Assembly (NCBI RefSeq): GCF_005576615.1
Contig: NZ_CP040330.1
Location: 2,914,001 to 2,978,000, forward strand
Source: Natrinema versiforme
GTDB lineage: Archaea; Halobacteriota; Halobacteria; Halobacteriales; Natrialbaceae
Length of the DNA stretch: 64,000 nucleotides
Direction of reading: 5' to 3'
Part shown: positions 26,103 through 35,608 of the stretch, one piece after another
How the letters are laid out: each line of letters opens with the position of its first letter
How positions within the stretch are numbered: position 1 is the stretch's first letter
Translations under genes and position numbers: made by a program
Notes under the pieces: generated by a model
What the model saw: only the letters and a program-made list of their open reading frames with translations
Told to the model about the DNA's origin: nothing
Database searches by the model: none

Positions 26103-27122
26103 ATGAACGTTGCAATTCTCGCTCACGAGAAGTTCCCGGATCGGGCGAAGACCGCGCTCGGCGTCCTCCGATATGCCGACCACGATGTCGTCGCCGTCCT
26201 CGATCGAGAGACCGCCGGGCAGCGCGTGACCGATTTCGTCCCCGACGTACAGGACGCACCGATCGTCGCCGGAATGGACGACCTCGAGTCCGACGCTGTC
26301 GACACCCTTCTGATCGGGATCTCCCCGATCGGCGGCGAGTTCGACGAGAGCTGGCGCGACGACGTTCGGACGGCCCTCGAGGACGGCTGTGACGTGATCT
26401 CGGGACTGCACTACTTCCTCGCCGAGGACGAGGAATTCGCGCGGTTGGCGGCCGAACACGGCTGTGAGATCCGCGACGTACGGAACCCGCCGGCCGACCT
26501 CTCGGTGGCCGACGGCGTCGCCGGCGAGGTCGATGCCGAGGTAATCCTCACCGTCGGGACGGACTGCTCGGTCGGCAAGATGACGACGACGATGGAACTG
26601 GCTCGCGACGCCCGCGCGGCCGGCCACGACGCCGCCGTGATCCCGACCGGCCAGACCGGGATCATGATCGAGGGGTGGGGTAACCCGATCGACCGCGTCG
26701 TCAGCGACTTCACCGCGGGCGCGGTCGAGGAGATGATCCTCGAGAAGGGCGACCAGCACGATTACCTGTTCGTCGAGGGACAGGGCAGCATCGTCCACCC
26801 GGCGTACTCCCCGGTCACGCTGGGCATCCTCCACGGCTCGATGGCGGATAAACTGGTGCTCTGTCACGAGGCCGGGCGCGAGGAAATCCACGGCTACGAG
26901 TCGTTCTCGCTGCCGTCGATCCCGACCTACGTCGACCTCTACGAGAGCATCGCCGCACCGGTCGCGGAGAGTCAGATCGTCGCCGGCGCGATAAACACCG
27001 CCGGTCTCGCGGACGACGCGGCGGCCCGTGATGCCGTCGAGGAGTACGCCGACACCCTCGGCGCGCCCGCGACCGACGTGATCCGCTTCGATACCGACGA
27101 CGTGCTCGAGGCGTTGCTCTAG
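26103..27122 (+). CDS. dgcN: DUF1611-family protein, D-glutamate N-acetyltransferase type
   Basis: This 339-residue protein has a P-loop-like motif in the middle, VGTDCSVGKMTTTMELARDA, followed by AVIPTGQTGIMIEGWG, and later FVEGQGSIVHPAYSPVTLGI. These are the marks of the DUF1611 family. Members partnered with a dipeptide-epimerase-like gene have been described as DgcN, acetylating D-glutamate before racemisation. Here that partner follows after one base. The symbol rests on family and context; the true acyl acceptor is not shown by sequence. Confidence 0.8.
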   Translation: MNVAILAHEKFPDRAKTALGVLRYADHDVVAVLDRETAGQRVTDFVPDVQDAPIVAGMDDLESDAVDTLLIGISPIGGEFDESWRDDVRTALEDGCDVISGLHYFLAEDEEFARLAAEHGCEIRDVRNPPADLSVADGVAGEVDAEVILTVGTDCSVGKMTTTMELARDARAAGHDAAVIPTGQTGIMIEGWGNPIDRVVSDFTAGAVEEMILEKGDQHDYLFVEGQGSIVHPAYSPVTLGILHGSMADKLVLCHEAGREEIHGYESFSLPSIPTYVDLYESIAAPVAESQIVAGAINTAGLADDAAARDAVEEYADTLGAPATDVIRFDTDDVLEALL

Positions 27123-27123
27123 C

Positions 27124-28176
27124 ATGGCCCTCGAGACCTCGTTCGAGCGGCGCTCGCTGCCGCTCGAGTACCCGTTCGGGATCGCCCGCGGGACGACGAC
27201 CGAGACCGAGGCCGTCTTCGTCCGGATCGAAGATGGCGATGGAACGACCGGGATCGGTGCCGCCACGCCGTCGGCCCACTACGGCGAGACCGCCGCGACC
27301 GTCGAGGCGGTCCTCCCGGACCTGCTTTCGGTCGTCGAATCCGTCGGTGATCCCCACCAACTCGAGCGGATCGAGCGCCGCATGCGCGAGACGGTCCGGC
27401 GGAACCCGGCCGCCCGGACCGCGGTGAGCATCGCTCTGCACGACCTCGTCGCGAAGCGACTCGCGGTCCCGCTCTATCGCTACTGGGGGCTCGACCCCGC
27501 GGAGACCCTCGAGACCTCGTACACGATCGGGCTCGACGACCTCGAGACGATGCAGGAGAAGACCGAGACGGCCGTCGATCGGGGCTACGGCACGCTGAAG
27601 GTCAAACTCGGCACCGATCGGGATCTCGAGATCGTCCGGACGATCCGCTCCGTCGCCCCCGACGTCCGGCTGTTCGTCGACGCGAACGAGGCGTGGACGC
27701 CCCGCGAGGCGGTCGCGAAGATCGACCGGCTCGCCGAGTACGACCTCGCGTTCGTCGAACAGCCCGTCCCCGCCGAGAATCCCGAGGGGCTGCGGTTCGT
27801 CTCCGAGCGCTCGAGCCTGCCGATCGCCGCCGACGAGTCCTGCGTGACGCTCGCGGATATTCCGCGGATCGCGGACCGCTGTGACATCGCGAACCTGAAA
27901 CTGATGAAATGCGGCGGGCTGCGGGAGGCCAGACGAATGATCAGCGCCGCCCGCGCCCACGGGCTCGAGGTGATGTGTGGCTGCATGACCGAGTCGAACG
28001 CCTCGATCGCAGCGGCCTGTCACCTCGCGCCGCTGCTCGACTACGCCGACCTCGACGGCTCGCTGCTGCTGGCCGACGACCCCGCCGACGGCGTTCCGAT
28101 GCCCGACGGCCGGATCGACCTCGCCGGCCTCGAGCGCCCGGGAACGGGTGCGGTTCTCGATGGCTCGCTCGACTGA
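27124..28176 (+). CDS. dgcA: Enolase-superfamily epimerase, dipeptide epimerase / N-acetyl-glutamate racemase type
   Basis: This 350-residue enzyme of the muconate-lactonizing subgroup has the general acid/base lysine pair in TLKVKLG, metal ligands in LFVDANEAW, FVEQPVP and AADESC, and the second lysine region NLKLMKCGG. Relatives are L-Ala-D/L-Glu epimerases and DgcA N-acetyl-D-glutamate racemase. Being one base downstream of a DgcN-type gene favours the second. Product: probably N-acetyl-L-glutamate, which feeds glutamate pools. Confidence 0.87.
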   Translation: MALETSFERRSLPLEYPFGIARGTTTETEAVFVRIEDGDGTTGIGAATPSAHYGETAATVEAVLPDLLSVVESVGDPHQLERIERRMRETVRRNPAARTAVSIALHDLVAKRLAVPLYRYWGLDPAETLETSYTIGLDDLETMQEKTETAVDRGYGTLKVKLGTDRDLEIVRTIRSVAPDVRLFVDANEAWTPREAVAKIDRLAEYDLAFVEQPVPAENPEGLRFVSERSSLPIAADESCVTLADIPRIADRCDIANLKLMKCGGLREARRMISAARAHGLEVMCGCMTESNASIAAACHLAPLLDYADLDGSLLLADDPADGVPMPDGRIDLAGLERPGTGAVLDGSLD

Positions 28177-28264
28177 TGCGGTGACTGCCGTGTACCGCCG
28201 AAACTGACTGTCAGATTCGTCGGCAACATGGTTTCATACCCGCAGTCGGTGTGGGGATGCTGGC

Positions 28265-29152
28265 ATGTACGACAGCGACGACGACGATCCGATCGTGTCC
28301 CGACGGGCGCTGTTGCAGGCGTCGGCCGGAACGGTCGGGCTCTCGGCCGTCGGCAGCGTCCGCGCCGACGGAGCCGACGGCGGGACCGAGGCCGAGGTCG
28401 CCAGACAGTTCGATCGAGACTGTCCGGACGCGACCATCGAGCCCGGAATGACCCACTGCGAGGGGACGACCGCGGAGGGCTGTGCGGACGACCATCCGGC
28501 GACGACCGAACTGCAGTCGGCGGTCGCCGACTCCCTCGAGACCCAGTTTCCGGACGCGAACGCGCTGATCGACGCGGGGTACAAACCCTACTTCGACACC
28601 CTCGAGAGCGGCGACGACAGCTGGTCCCATTGGCTCAGCCCGGAATTCATCGGCGACGACGAGGTACTGACCCCCGAGCGGCCGGAATCGGTCCTCGTCG
28701 ACAACGACTCGTGGCGGTCGATCGGCGTCATGTTCATCGCGACGCGGGATGGGGAACCGGTCGAACCGCCGGCGGTGTACGGCGAGGACGAGGCGGCGGC
28801 CGAGGAGCGATGTTCGCCGTGGCACGCCCACACCGGCCTCCCCGGGCGGTTCGCGTGGTGGTTCTACCAGCAGACCTACGAGCAAGACTATCGGGAGGGC
28901 GACCTCGAGTTCCCCTGTCGGACGCCGTGTATGCTCCACGTCTGGACCGTCGACCACCCCGAGAGCGTCTACGCACACGACGCGCCGCCGGCGGAGTATC
29001 GAGACCTGCCGCCCGCCGACGATCCCGATTTCGATACCGACGCGGTCCCCGGTGAGGACGAACTCGACTGGGACGCGCTGCCGGACGACGTCGTCCCTGA
29101 TCAGACACCTGGGGAGTTCACCGTGCCCGATCCGTTCGGTATCGGTTTCTAA
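28265..29152 (+). CDS. Tat-exported protein of unknown function
   Basis: This 295-residue acidic protein has a Tat signal (SRRALLQASAGTVGLSAVGS). Conserved-looking regions include DANALIDAGYKPYFDTLESG, SWRSIGVMFIATRDGEPVEP and a His/Cys-containing stretch around CSPWHAHTGLPGRFAWWFYQ and FPCRTPCMLHVWTVDHPESV. The His and Cys residues could bind a metal. The C-terminus is acidic and ends PDPFGIGF. A TATA-like tttcatac at 28232 supports a leaderless start. No family is recognised with confidence. Confidence 0.75.
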   Translation: MYDSDDDDPIVSRRALLQASAGTVGLSAVGSVRADGADGGTEAEVARQFDRDCPDATIEPGMTHCEGTTAEGCADDHPATTELQSAVADSLETQFPDANALIDAGYKPYFDTLESGDDSWSHWLSPEFIGDDEVLTPERPESVLVDNDSWRSIGVMFIATRDGEPVEPPAVYGEDEAAAEERCSPWHAHTGLPGRFAWWFYQQTYEQDYREGDLEFPCRTPCMLHVWTVDHPESVYAHDAPPAEYRDLPPADDPDFDTDAVPGEDELDWDALPDDVVPDQTPGEFTVPDPFGIGF

Positions 29153-29317
29153 GACACGGCCGACAACGCGACGGGAAGGAATTGCACCCTCGGCACACCC
29201 GTGGCACGGGCGTGTGTTACGCTACACCACCGTCGCACTCACTGCATGCGGACTATCGGATGCATATGAAAAAGTTATATTCCGAATACCGGCACAGAAG
29301 CGAGCCATAGCGGGTCG

Positions 29318-29767
29318 TTACCGCTCGAGCCAGTCCCCGATCGCGGCCGCGATCCGAGCAGCCGCCTCGCCGGGCCCGCACCGGTCGGTATCGATCTCGC
29401 GGTCGGCGTCGGGCGCGTCGAACTCCCGATAGACCACGTGGACTCCCTGCTCCTCGATCGGGTCCGACCGACTCCGATTGCGTTCGAGGCAGGTCTCGAG
29501 GCTCGCGGTCACGTGGACGAACCGAACGTCGGCGAACGCCCGAAATCGCCGCTGCCACTTCCGGCGATAGAACGTGCCGTCGACCAGCGTGACACCCGTT
29601 TCAGGCGCGTCCCTGATCCGCTCGGCCAGTTGCTCGTAGGTCCGACTCGAGAAGGAATCGGAGTGAAACGACCGGACCGGCACCGCTCGGGCCTCGAGTC
29701 GGTCGCGGACGCGGGCCGTGACGGTGGACTTGCCGGCACCCGGCGGCCCGCAGATGACGACGATCAC
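29318..29767 (-). CDS. Small P-loop kinase / AAA-type ATP-binding protein
   Basis: This 149-residue protein has Walker A at the very N-terminus (VICGPPGAGKSTVTARVRD), then FHSDSFSSRTYEQLAERI, VTLVDGTFYRRKWQRRFRAF and RNRSRSDPIEEQGVHVVYRE. It resembles small polynucleotide-kinase, zeta-toxin-like or tRNA-seryl kinase folds. The GTG start at 29767 places the P-loop at the expected distance. The phosphoryl acceptor is unknown. Confidence 0.75.
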   Translation of the reverse strand: MIVVICGPPGAGKSTVTARVRDRLEARAVPVRSFHSDSFSSRTYEQLAERIRDAPETGVTLVDGTFYRRKWQRRFRAFADVRFVHVTASLETCLERNRSRSDPIEEQGVHVVYREFDAPDADREIDTDRCGPGEAAARIAAAIGDWLER

Positions 29768-29840
29768 GGCCGACGGTAGCGGCCGGGGCCATACCAATGG
29801 CGCGGATCGCGAATCGGCAGTCGGGACCGACCTGGACGGT

Positions 29841-29981
29841 TCAGAGAACTGCAGACTCCGATCCCGTCGGTCTCGAGGGAAGTTCCGCGAGACACTGTCG
29901 ACAGTAGGTGTAGAAAACGTCGTTTTCGGTCCGGCAGACGCGGCACTGCTGCGTGGTCGTCGTGTCGGATGCCGTCGACAT
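29841..29981 (-). CDS. Small zinc-ribbon protein
   Basis: This 46-residue protein has two CxxC motifs (CRVCRTEN and CRQCLAEL) 15 residues apart, flanked by a Thr-rich head and a Ser-rich tail. The ATG at 29981 gives a compact ribbon. Such one-domain zinc proteins are common in haloarchaea; the function is unknown. Confidence 0.65.
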   Translation of the reverse strand: MSTASDTTTTQQCRVCRTENDVFYTYCRQCLAELPSRPTGSESAVL

Positions 29982-30063
29982 GGCCGTCGGTTCGGGCCGA
30001 GAGCCAAAAGCCGCGGGGCTCACGTCTGCAAGCATCCGCGACGCTCGACCCGAGACGGTGCGC

Positions 30064-31101
30064 TCACTCCCAGTCGATCTCCTCGCCGCGACTCGACTCC
30101 CGGAGGATGAACGGGCCGATCGCCAGCGTCCGCTTGGCCATCGTCGCGACCCGCAGGATGAACGCGATCAACAGCAGGAACGGCGCGACGGCGATCGTCG
30201 CCGCCGCCACGACGATCCAGACGAGGAGATCGACGCCGATGAACACGCCCGACACGGCGTTCGCGTCGAAGAAGAGCAGCATCGACATCGTGACCACCAA
30301 CGCCGGGACGGCGACGTACATCATCGCCCGCGAGAGGTTGATCAGCTCCCACTGGAAGTATAGTGTCTTGAAGTGCTCCCGGGCGAGGCCGAACAGCTTC
30401 AGCGACTCGAGCAGGTCGTCGTAGGCCTCGTGGGCCTCGTCGGTAAAGGAGTCGGCGTGGACGTTCCGAATCCGTCGGGCGCGGAAGATCTTCCACGAGT
30501 AGTTGTAGTCAAGCGCCGCCTTGAGGACCGCGTACGTGCCGAACTGGGCGTCATCGAGGCCGTCGCGGATCGAGTCGGCGTGGGTCGTGACGTTGTCGAC
30601 GAAGTCGTCGACGCGGTCTTTGAGCTCCTCGTCCTGACTCTCGGAGACGGCCTCGCGGAAGTCGTGTGCCCGGTCTTCGGAGGCGGCGACGACCGCCCGC
30701 AGGAACGAGGACGGTTCCGGCGGGCTGATCGGCGCGTCGATCGACCCCTCGACGTTCCGCCGGAAGTCGAGCGCACCCTCGAGGCGCGTGCGCTGATCCT
30801 CGACGGCCCCGAGTTCCTGGGACAGCACCAGCGAGTTGATGGTGACCACGAGCGTGACCCCGGTGATCAGCGCGGTCGTCAGCGCCTGAAAGAGCGTCCC
30901 GATCGGATCCTGACTCCCCACGAGCGCCCTGAACGAGACGGGGCTGAAGCGGGCGACGGCGAGGAGACCGACGAAGACGAACAGCATGAGTCCGGCGGTG
31001 ACGACCCAGCGGTTCGCGTTCAACAGCAGGCGGTGTTTCCACGTCGGGTCCGCGCTGCGCTCGGCCATCGTGTCGCTGGGCTGGGACCCGTCGCCGCTCA
31101 T
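30064..31101 (-). CDS. Paralog A of a haloarchaeal four-helix membrane protein family
   Basis: This 345-residue protein has hydrophobic pairs at about residues 35-55 and 75-100 (LITGVTLVVTINSLVLSQEL) and again at 245-265 and 275-305. An acidic helical domain lies between them, and the C-terminal block reads RVATMAKRTLAIGPFILRES. The region AREHFKTLYFQWELINLSRA is shared almost exactly with paralogs B and C. No known transporter motif is visible. It is one of four neighbouring copies in this window. Confidence 0.85.
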   Translation of the reverse strand: MSGDGSQPSDTMAERSADPTWKHRLLLNANRWVVTAGLMLFVFVGLLAVARFSPVSFRALVGSQDPIGTLFQALTTALITGVTLVVTINSLVLSQELGAVEDQRTRLEGALDFRRNVEGSIDAPISPPEPSSFLRAVVAASEDRAHDFREAVSESQDEELKDRVDDFVDNVTTHADSIRDGLDDAQFGTYAVLKAALDYNYSWKIFRARRIRNVHADSFTDEAHEAYDDLLESLKLFGLAREHFKTLYFQWELINLSRAMMYVAVPALVVTMSMLLFFDANAVSGVFIGVDLLVWIVVAAATIAVAPFLLLIAFILRVATMAKRTLAIGPFILRESSRGEEIDWE

Positions 31102-31183
31102 CGTTCGATCCGGACGATACCAGACGGCCCCGGAAATAGCTACGGCAAGCGCCGGCGGACCGAACGCGGCGGTGTCGGCGAAG

Positions 31184-32212
31184 TTACCCGAGGTCCTCGT
31201 CGCGCTCGGACTCCCGCAGGATGAACGGTCCCATCGCGAGGGTTCGCTTCGCGACCGTCGCGATCCGGAGGATGTAGACGATGAAGACGACGAAGGGCGA
31301 GATACCGATGACGAACCCCGCGCTGGTCAGCCAGACGAGATTGTCGACGGTCAGCGTCGTCCCGGGGAGCGTACCCGCGTCGACGTACATCATCAGTAGT
31401 CCCATCACCACGAGCGCGGGCACCGAAATGTACAACAGCGCCCGCGAAAGGTTGATCAGCTCCCACTGGAAGTACAGCGTCTTGAAGTGCTCGCGAGCGG
31501 GGCCGAAGAACTTCAGGATCTCGATCATCTCGTCGATCTCGCTGTCAGCCTCGTCCGAGAGGTCGTCGCCGTGGTCGGCGCGAATCTCGCGCGCGTCATG
31601 GATTTTTCGGGAGTAGTTGAAGTTCAGAGCGTTCCAGATCACGTCGAACGTGCCGAACTGGGCGTCCTTGAGGTCGTCCTTGACGACCGCCGCGTTCTCG
31701 GTGATGTCGTCGACGTAGTCGGACACTTTCCCCTGGATTTCGTCGCCGTGATCGGACGCCACTGTCGACTCGAACTCGTTGGCTTCCCGCTCGATACCGT
31801 CGACGAGTTCGTAGAGGAATGCCGCGGGTTCGGGGGGCGTCACGTCCTCCTCGTCGAGGACAGCCTCGATATCGCCGCGAAACTCCATGGCGTCCTGCAT
31901 CCGGTCGCGCTGGTCGCCGACCGCCCCCAGTTCCTGGGACAGCACCAGCTGGTTGATCGTGACGACGATCGACGTCCCCGTGATGATCGCGCCGATGAAC
32001 GCCGAGAAGATCCAGAAGGTGCCGTTGTGCTGGCCGATGATGAGACGGAGCGGTGTCAGCCCGAGTTTGCTGCAGGCGACCATCACGACGAAGACGACCG
32101 CCAACGCGACCGCCGCGAAGAGCCAGCGTCCCATCCGAAGCAACACCCACAACCGCAGCCCGCCGACGCCGGCCCGCTGACCGAGGACGCTGCTCGAGTC
32201 CGAATCGCTCAT
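31184..32212 (-). CDS. Paralog B of the four-helix membrane protein family
   Basis: This 342-residue protein has the same layout as paralog A. Its second helix region is VVTINQLVLSQELGAVGDQR, the middle domain contains PPEPAAFLYELVDG, and then AREHFKTLYFQWELINLSRA and RIATVAKRTLAMGPFILRES follow. The frame is open far upstream, but the ATG at 32212 (MSDSDSSSVLGQ) starts the homologous part. It is divergent from paralog C with a shared 163-base promoter region. Confidence 0.85.
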   Translation of the reverse strand: MSDSDSSSVLGQRAGVGGLRLWVLLRMGRWLFAAVALAVVFVVMVACSKLGLTPLRLIIGQHNGTFWIFSAFIGAIITGTSIVVTINQLVLSQELGAVGDQRDRMQDAMEFRGDIEAVLDEEDVTPPEPAAFLYELVDGIEREANEFESTVASDHGDEIQGKVSDYVDDITENAAVVKDDLKDAQFGTFDVIWNALNFNYSRKIHDAREIRADHGDDLSDEADSEIDEMIEILKFFGPAREHFKTLYFQWELINLSRALLYISVPALVVMGLLMMYVDAGTLPGTTLTVDNLVWLTSAGFVIGISPFVVFIVYILRIATVAKRTLAMGPFILRESERDEDLG

Positions 32213-32375
32213 TGACTGTGGAAAGGGGAACAACGGCGCGGGATAAAATACTCGCCCGGGAGTGAGCAACCCCGCGGTAGTCGACGGCGCCCGTTCGCGA
32301 TCGAAACCCACCGCATCAAGCGTCGTGCGAACGACGAAAACACTTGTCAGCCCGGCCGTGGTACGACCGGCGCAC

Positions 32376-33428
32376 ATGAGCGAGTCCGGTCGGAGCGCGA
32401 GCGACGAGACCTCGAACACGATGGTCGACCGCGTCCGCGGCGGTCGCTCGGCGCTGTGGTTTCTCGTGGAAGGCAACCGCGTCCTCGTCGCCAGCACGAT
32501 GCTCGCCGTTTCGTTCGCCCTGTTGATCGTGCTCGGGACGTTCGGTCCCGGTTCCATCTCGAAGCTGTTCGATCCCGCGCCGATCGCCTCGGTGTTCACC
32601 CCGACTATCATCGGGATCATCATGGGCGTCACCCTCGTGTTGACGTTCAACCAGTTCGTCCTCGCCGAGGAACTCGGGCCCGTCGCCGACCAGCGCGAGC
32701 GAATGGCGGGCGCGATGGCGTTTCGCCGGGACACCGAAAACGCCGTCGACCGCACCACCAGCCCGCCCGAACCCTCCGCGTTCCTCCGCGGCCTCGTCGA
32801 GGCGACCGGGGCCCGAGCCGACGACCTCGTCGCCGCGCTCGAGTCCCATCCCGACCTCGACGACGCAGTCGGTCGGGATGTCCGCGAGTACGCCGAGGGG
32901 ATCGCGGCCGACGCCGATCGGGTCGCCGATAATCTCGAGGGCGCGCAGTTCGGCCGGTTCGAGGTCGTCAAGGCCGCCCTGGAGTACAACTATTCCTGGA
33001 AGATATACACCGGCAACCGGGTGCGCAACCGACACGAGGACGCGCTGCCGGACGCCGTCGAGGAGGAACTCGAGGGGTTACTCGAGGTGCTGGGTTTTTT
33101 CGGCCCCGCTCGGGAGCATTTCAAGACGCTGTACTTCCGCTGGGAGATCATCACCCTCTCACGGTCGCTGGCGACGCTCGCCCTGCCGGCGCTGTCGGTG
33201 TCGGCGTACATGATTCTCGTCTTCGAGGTCGGCGACGTGGCCGGGACGACCGCGGGGATCGACCACGGACTGCTGTTCGTCGGGTTCGCCTTCGCCCTCG
33301 GCGTGACGCCGTTCGCGATCTTCCTGTCGTACATCCTCCGGGTCGTCACCGTCGCCAAGTGGACGCTGGCGATCGGTCCCTTCATCCTCCGGGAGACCGA
33401 CCGCGGGGCCGACGTGGACTGGGAGTGA
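32376..33428 (+). CDS. Paralog C of the four-helix membrane protein family
   Basis: This 350-residue protein has the family blocks MGVTLVLTFNQFVLAEELGP, SPPEPSAFLRGLVE, ALEYNYSWKIYTGNRVRNRH, AREHFKTLYFRWEIITLSRS and RVVTVAKWTLAIGPFILRET. The start at 32376 follows the pattern of the other copies (a short polar head before the first helix). Its stop is immediately adjacent to the stop of the convergent paralog D. Confidence 0.85.
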   Translation: MSESGRSASDETSNTMVDRVRGGRSALWFLVEGNRVLVASTMLAVSFALLIVLGTFGPGSISKLFDPAPIASVFTPTIIGIIMGVTLVLTFNQFVLAEELGPVADQRERMAGAMAFRRDTENAVDRTTSPPEPSAFLRGLVEATGARADDLVAALESHPDLDDAVGRDVREYAEGIAADADRVADNLEGAQFGRFEVVKAALEYNYSWKIYTGNRVRNRHEDALPDAVEEELEGLLEVLGFFGPAREHFKTLYFRWEIITLSRSLATLALPALSVSAYMILVFEVGDVAGTTAGIDHGLLFVGFAFALGVTPFAIFLSYILRVVTVAKWTLAIGPFILRETDRGADVDWE

Positions 33429-34475
33429 TCACCGGTCCTCGCCAGCGGTCACGTCGAACGGTCCTTCGTCGGGGTCCTTCTGCGGGATGAACGGACCGAC
33501 CGACGCGGTCCGGCGGGTAACGGTCGCGGTCCGGAGGATATAGGAGACCAGCAGCGCCAGCGGCGAGAGAACGATGACGATCAGGACGGAGACGACGTAG
33601 GGCAACGCGGCGACGCTGACGCTCGGGCCGGTGAAGTCGGCGTACAGGAGGCCGACGAGGATCGCCGACAGGATCGACGGGACGCCGCAGTAGATCGTCA
33701 GCTGCGAGAACCGGGTCAGTTCCCGCTGCAGGTAGGTCGTCTTGAACTGCTCGCGGGCCACGCTGAATAGCTTCAAGGAGCCAATCAGATCGTCGAGTTG
33801 CTCTTTCGCGGCCGGCGACAGCGACTCGTCGTGGTCGTTTCGCAGATGGGTCGCGACGTACAGCTGCCAGGCCTCGTCGTAGTTGATCGCCGCCGAGACG
33901 GCCGAGAAGGTGCCGAACTCGGACCGCTCGAGCGTGTCGTCGACCCGGTCGGCCCGCTCCTCGACGCTGTTGGTGTACCGGACGACCGTCTCCCGGACCT
34001 CGTCGTCGTGATCGGCGACCATGTCGGCGAGTTCGGCGGCGTCGCCTCGGATCGCTTCGATGATCAGCTCGAGGACCCTCGTGGGCGCGGCCGGCGTGGC
34101 GGGAATGGCGGCCTCCTCGGCGACGTCCTCACGGAACGAGACGACCCCCTCGAACCGGTCGCGGGCCTTCCCCGCCGCGCCGAACTCCTGGGAGAGGATC
34201 AGCTGGTTGACCGAGACGACGAGCGTCACCAGCGAGAACGTCCCCGCGATCATGCCGCTGGCGACGCGGGTGACGGAGTTCGGGTTGACGAAGTTGATCA
34301 CGCCGAGTTCGTACAGGCCGACGATAAGCGCGAAGATGACGGCCGAGAGCAACGCCGTGACGGCCAACCGGTTCCCCTGAATCAGCACCCACTCGTGGAA
34401 CCGCGTCAACGGTCCCCCCGGCCCGCCCACGTCGGCCCCGTAGGACTCGAGCGTCTCGTCGGTCTCGGAGGACAT
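33429..34475 (-). CDS. Paralog D of the four-helix membrane protein family (most divergent)
   Basis: This 348-residue protein keeps the family frame with FSLVTLVVSVNQLILSQEFG, AREQFKTTYLQRELTRFSQL and RTATVTRRTASVGPFIPQKD, but is the least similar copy. The stop codon abuts that of paralog C with no spacer, so the two genes converge base to base. ATG at 34475 was chosen because upstream residues of the frame have no family similarity. Confidence 0.82.
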   Translation of the reverse strand: MSSETDETLESYGADVGGPGGPLTRFHEWVLIQGNRLAVTALLSAVIFALIVGLYELGVINFVNPNSVTRVASGMIAGTFSLVTLVVSVNQLILSQEFGAAGKARDRFEGVVSFREDVAEEAAIPATPAAPTRVLELIIEAIRGDAAELADMVADHDDEVRETVVRYTNSVEERADRVDDTLERSEFGTFSAVSAAINYDEAWQLYVATHLRNDHDESLSPAAKEQLDDLIGSLKLFSVAREQFKTTYLQRELTRFSQLTIYCGVPSILSAILVGLLYADFTGPSVSVAALPYVVSVLIVIVLSPLALLVSYILRTATVTRRTASVGPFIPQKDPDEGPFDVTAGEDR

Positions 34476-34696
34476 GGAGACACGTTCAATCGACCCGACA
34501 ATAAGGGCCTGCGTTGCACACACCGCCGATCGCCGTCCCACCGCCTCGGCCGCCCTCGAGACGGCGGTTCGGGCCGCGGCGAGACACCGAGCGGTCCGAG
34601 CGCTGTCGCTTCAGGGCTTACACTGAAATGCGTCGGCGGTGTCCCCGAAGACATGGTCGGTACCGGAATCGATTCGCAGACGAGAGGCAGGTCGCG

Positions 34697-35206
34697 ATGA
34701 TGCGCTCGGACGCGACGAGCCGACGGCGACTGCTCGCATCGCTCGGCGTCGGGATGGCGACCGCGGCCGCCGGCTGTACCGGCAGCAACGGACTCGGCGG
34801 CGAGCCGAACTACGAGAGCGGCAATATGGGCCAGATAAACGCCAGCAACGCCTCGAGCAGGAACGCCACGGAGATGTCCACGGCCTCGTCGCTGGCCCAA
34901 CAACAGCCGACCAACTCGGTGACGCCGCTCGATCCCCTCGAGCTGGTCGAACACGAGTTCGTCGTCGAGGACGGCTACCTCGGCTCGACGGTCCAGGGGG
35001 TCGTGACCAACACGGGAGCCGACCGGATCCAGATCGTCGAGGTCCGGACCCGGATCTACAACGACGCCGGCAACCTCCTCGGCCGGTATCTCGCCAGCAC
35101 CGGCGACCTCGACGGGAACTCGACGTGGGAGTTTCAGGTCGTCGTCCTCGAGGCACCCGCTGACGTCGCTGACTACGAGATCACTGTGCTCGGAACGCCG
35201 TCGTGA
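34697..35206 (+). CDS. Tat lipoprotein with FxLYD-type domain
   Basis: This 169-residue lipoprotein has SRRRLLASLGVGMATAAAGC, with the lipid cysteine followed by TGSNG. After a Ser/Asn-rich linker, residues about 85-165 form an FxLYD-like beta domain (VVEDGYLGSTVQGVVTNTGA, then VEVRTRIYNDAGNLLGRY). Two adjacent ATG codons (34697 and 34700) are equally possible starts. It acts on the cell surface; the role is unknown. Confidence 0.82.
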   Translation: MMRSDATSRRRLLASLGVGMATAAAGCTGSNGLGGEPNYESGNMGQINASNASSRNATEMSTASSLAQQQPTNSVTPLDPLELVEHEFVVEDGYLGSTVQGVVTNTGADRIQIVEVRTRIYNDAGNLLGRYLASTGDLDGNSTWEFQVVVLEAPADVADYEITVLGTPS

Positions 35207-35260
35207 GTCCGCGCCCATCTGCTGCCGCGCTCGACGCGACCGCCGTCCGCCGCGGCGAGG

Positions 35261-35608
35261 TCAGTCGCCGGCCCCATTCAGGAGTTCGTCGTCGACGCCG
35301 TCGTAGACCCTGCCGGCGGTCACGGCGAGCGTATAGGCGGGCCGTCCCTTCCCCGTCGGCGACGTCTCGGTCGGCTCGACCTCGTCGACGAGCCCCTCGT
35401 TCTCGAGCCGGTAGAGCGATCGAATGACGTCCGCTTCGGTGATCGTGCCGACGACCTCCGTGTCGACCTCGGAAAGCTGTCGCCGGCAGTGCCGTCGGAG
35501 GTCGTGGGTCTGGACCGGCGTCTCGTCCTCGCGGGCGAGTTCGGTGACGCCGAGCAAGACGACCTGATTGGTCAGCGAGATGGATTCGAACGGTGACTCG
35601 TCGCTCAT
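35261..35608 (-). CDS. Winged-helix regulator
   Basis: This 115-residue protein has TNQVVLLGVTELAREDETPV, DLRRHCRRQL, then EADVIRSLYRLENEGLVDEV and a wing in TGKGRPAYTLAVTAGRVYDG. It looks like a compact PadR/MarR-type HTH of haloarchaea. It is convergent with the lipoprotein gene, and its own targets are unknown. Confidence 0.72.
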   Translation of the reverse strand: MSDESPFESISLTNQVVLLGVTELAREDETPVQTHDLRRHCRRQLSEVDTEVVGTITEADVIRSLYRLENEGLVDEVEPTETSPTGKGRPAYTLAVTAGRVYDGVDDELLNGAGD

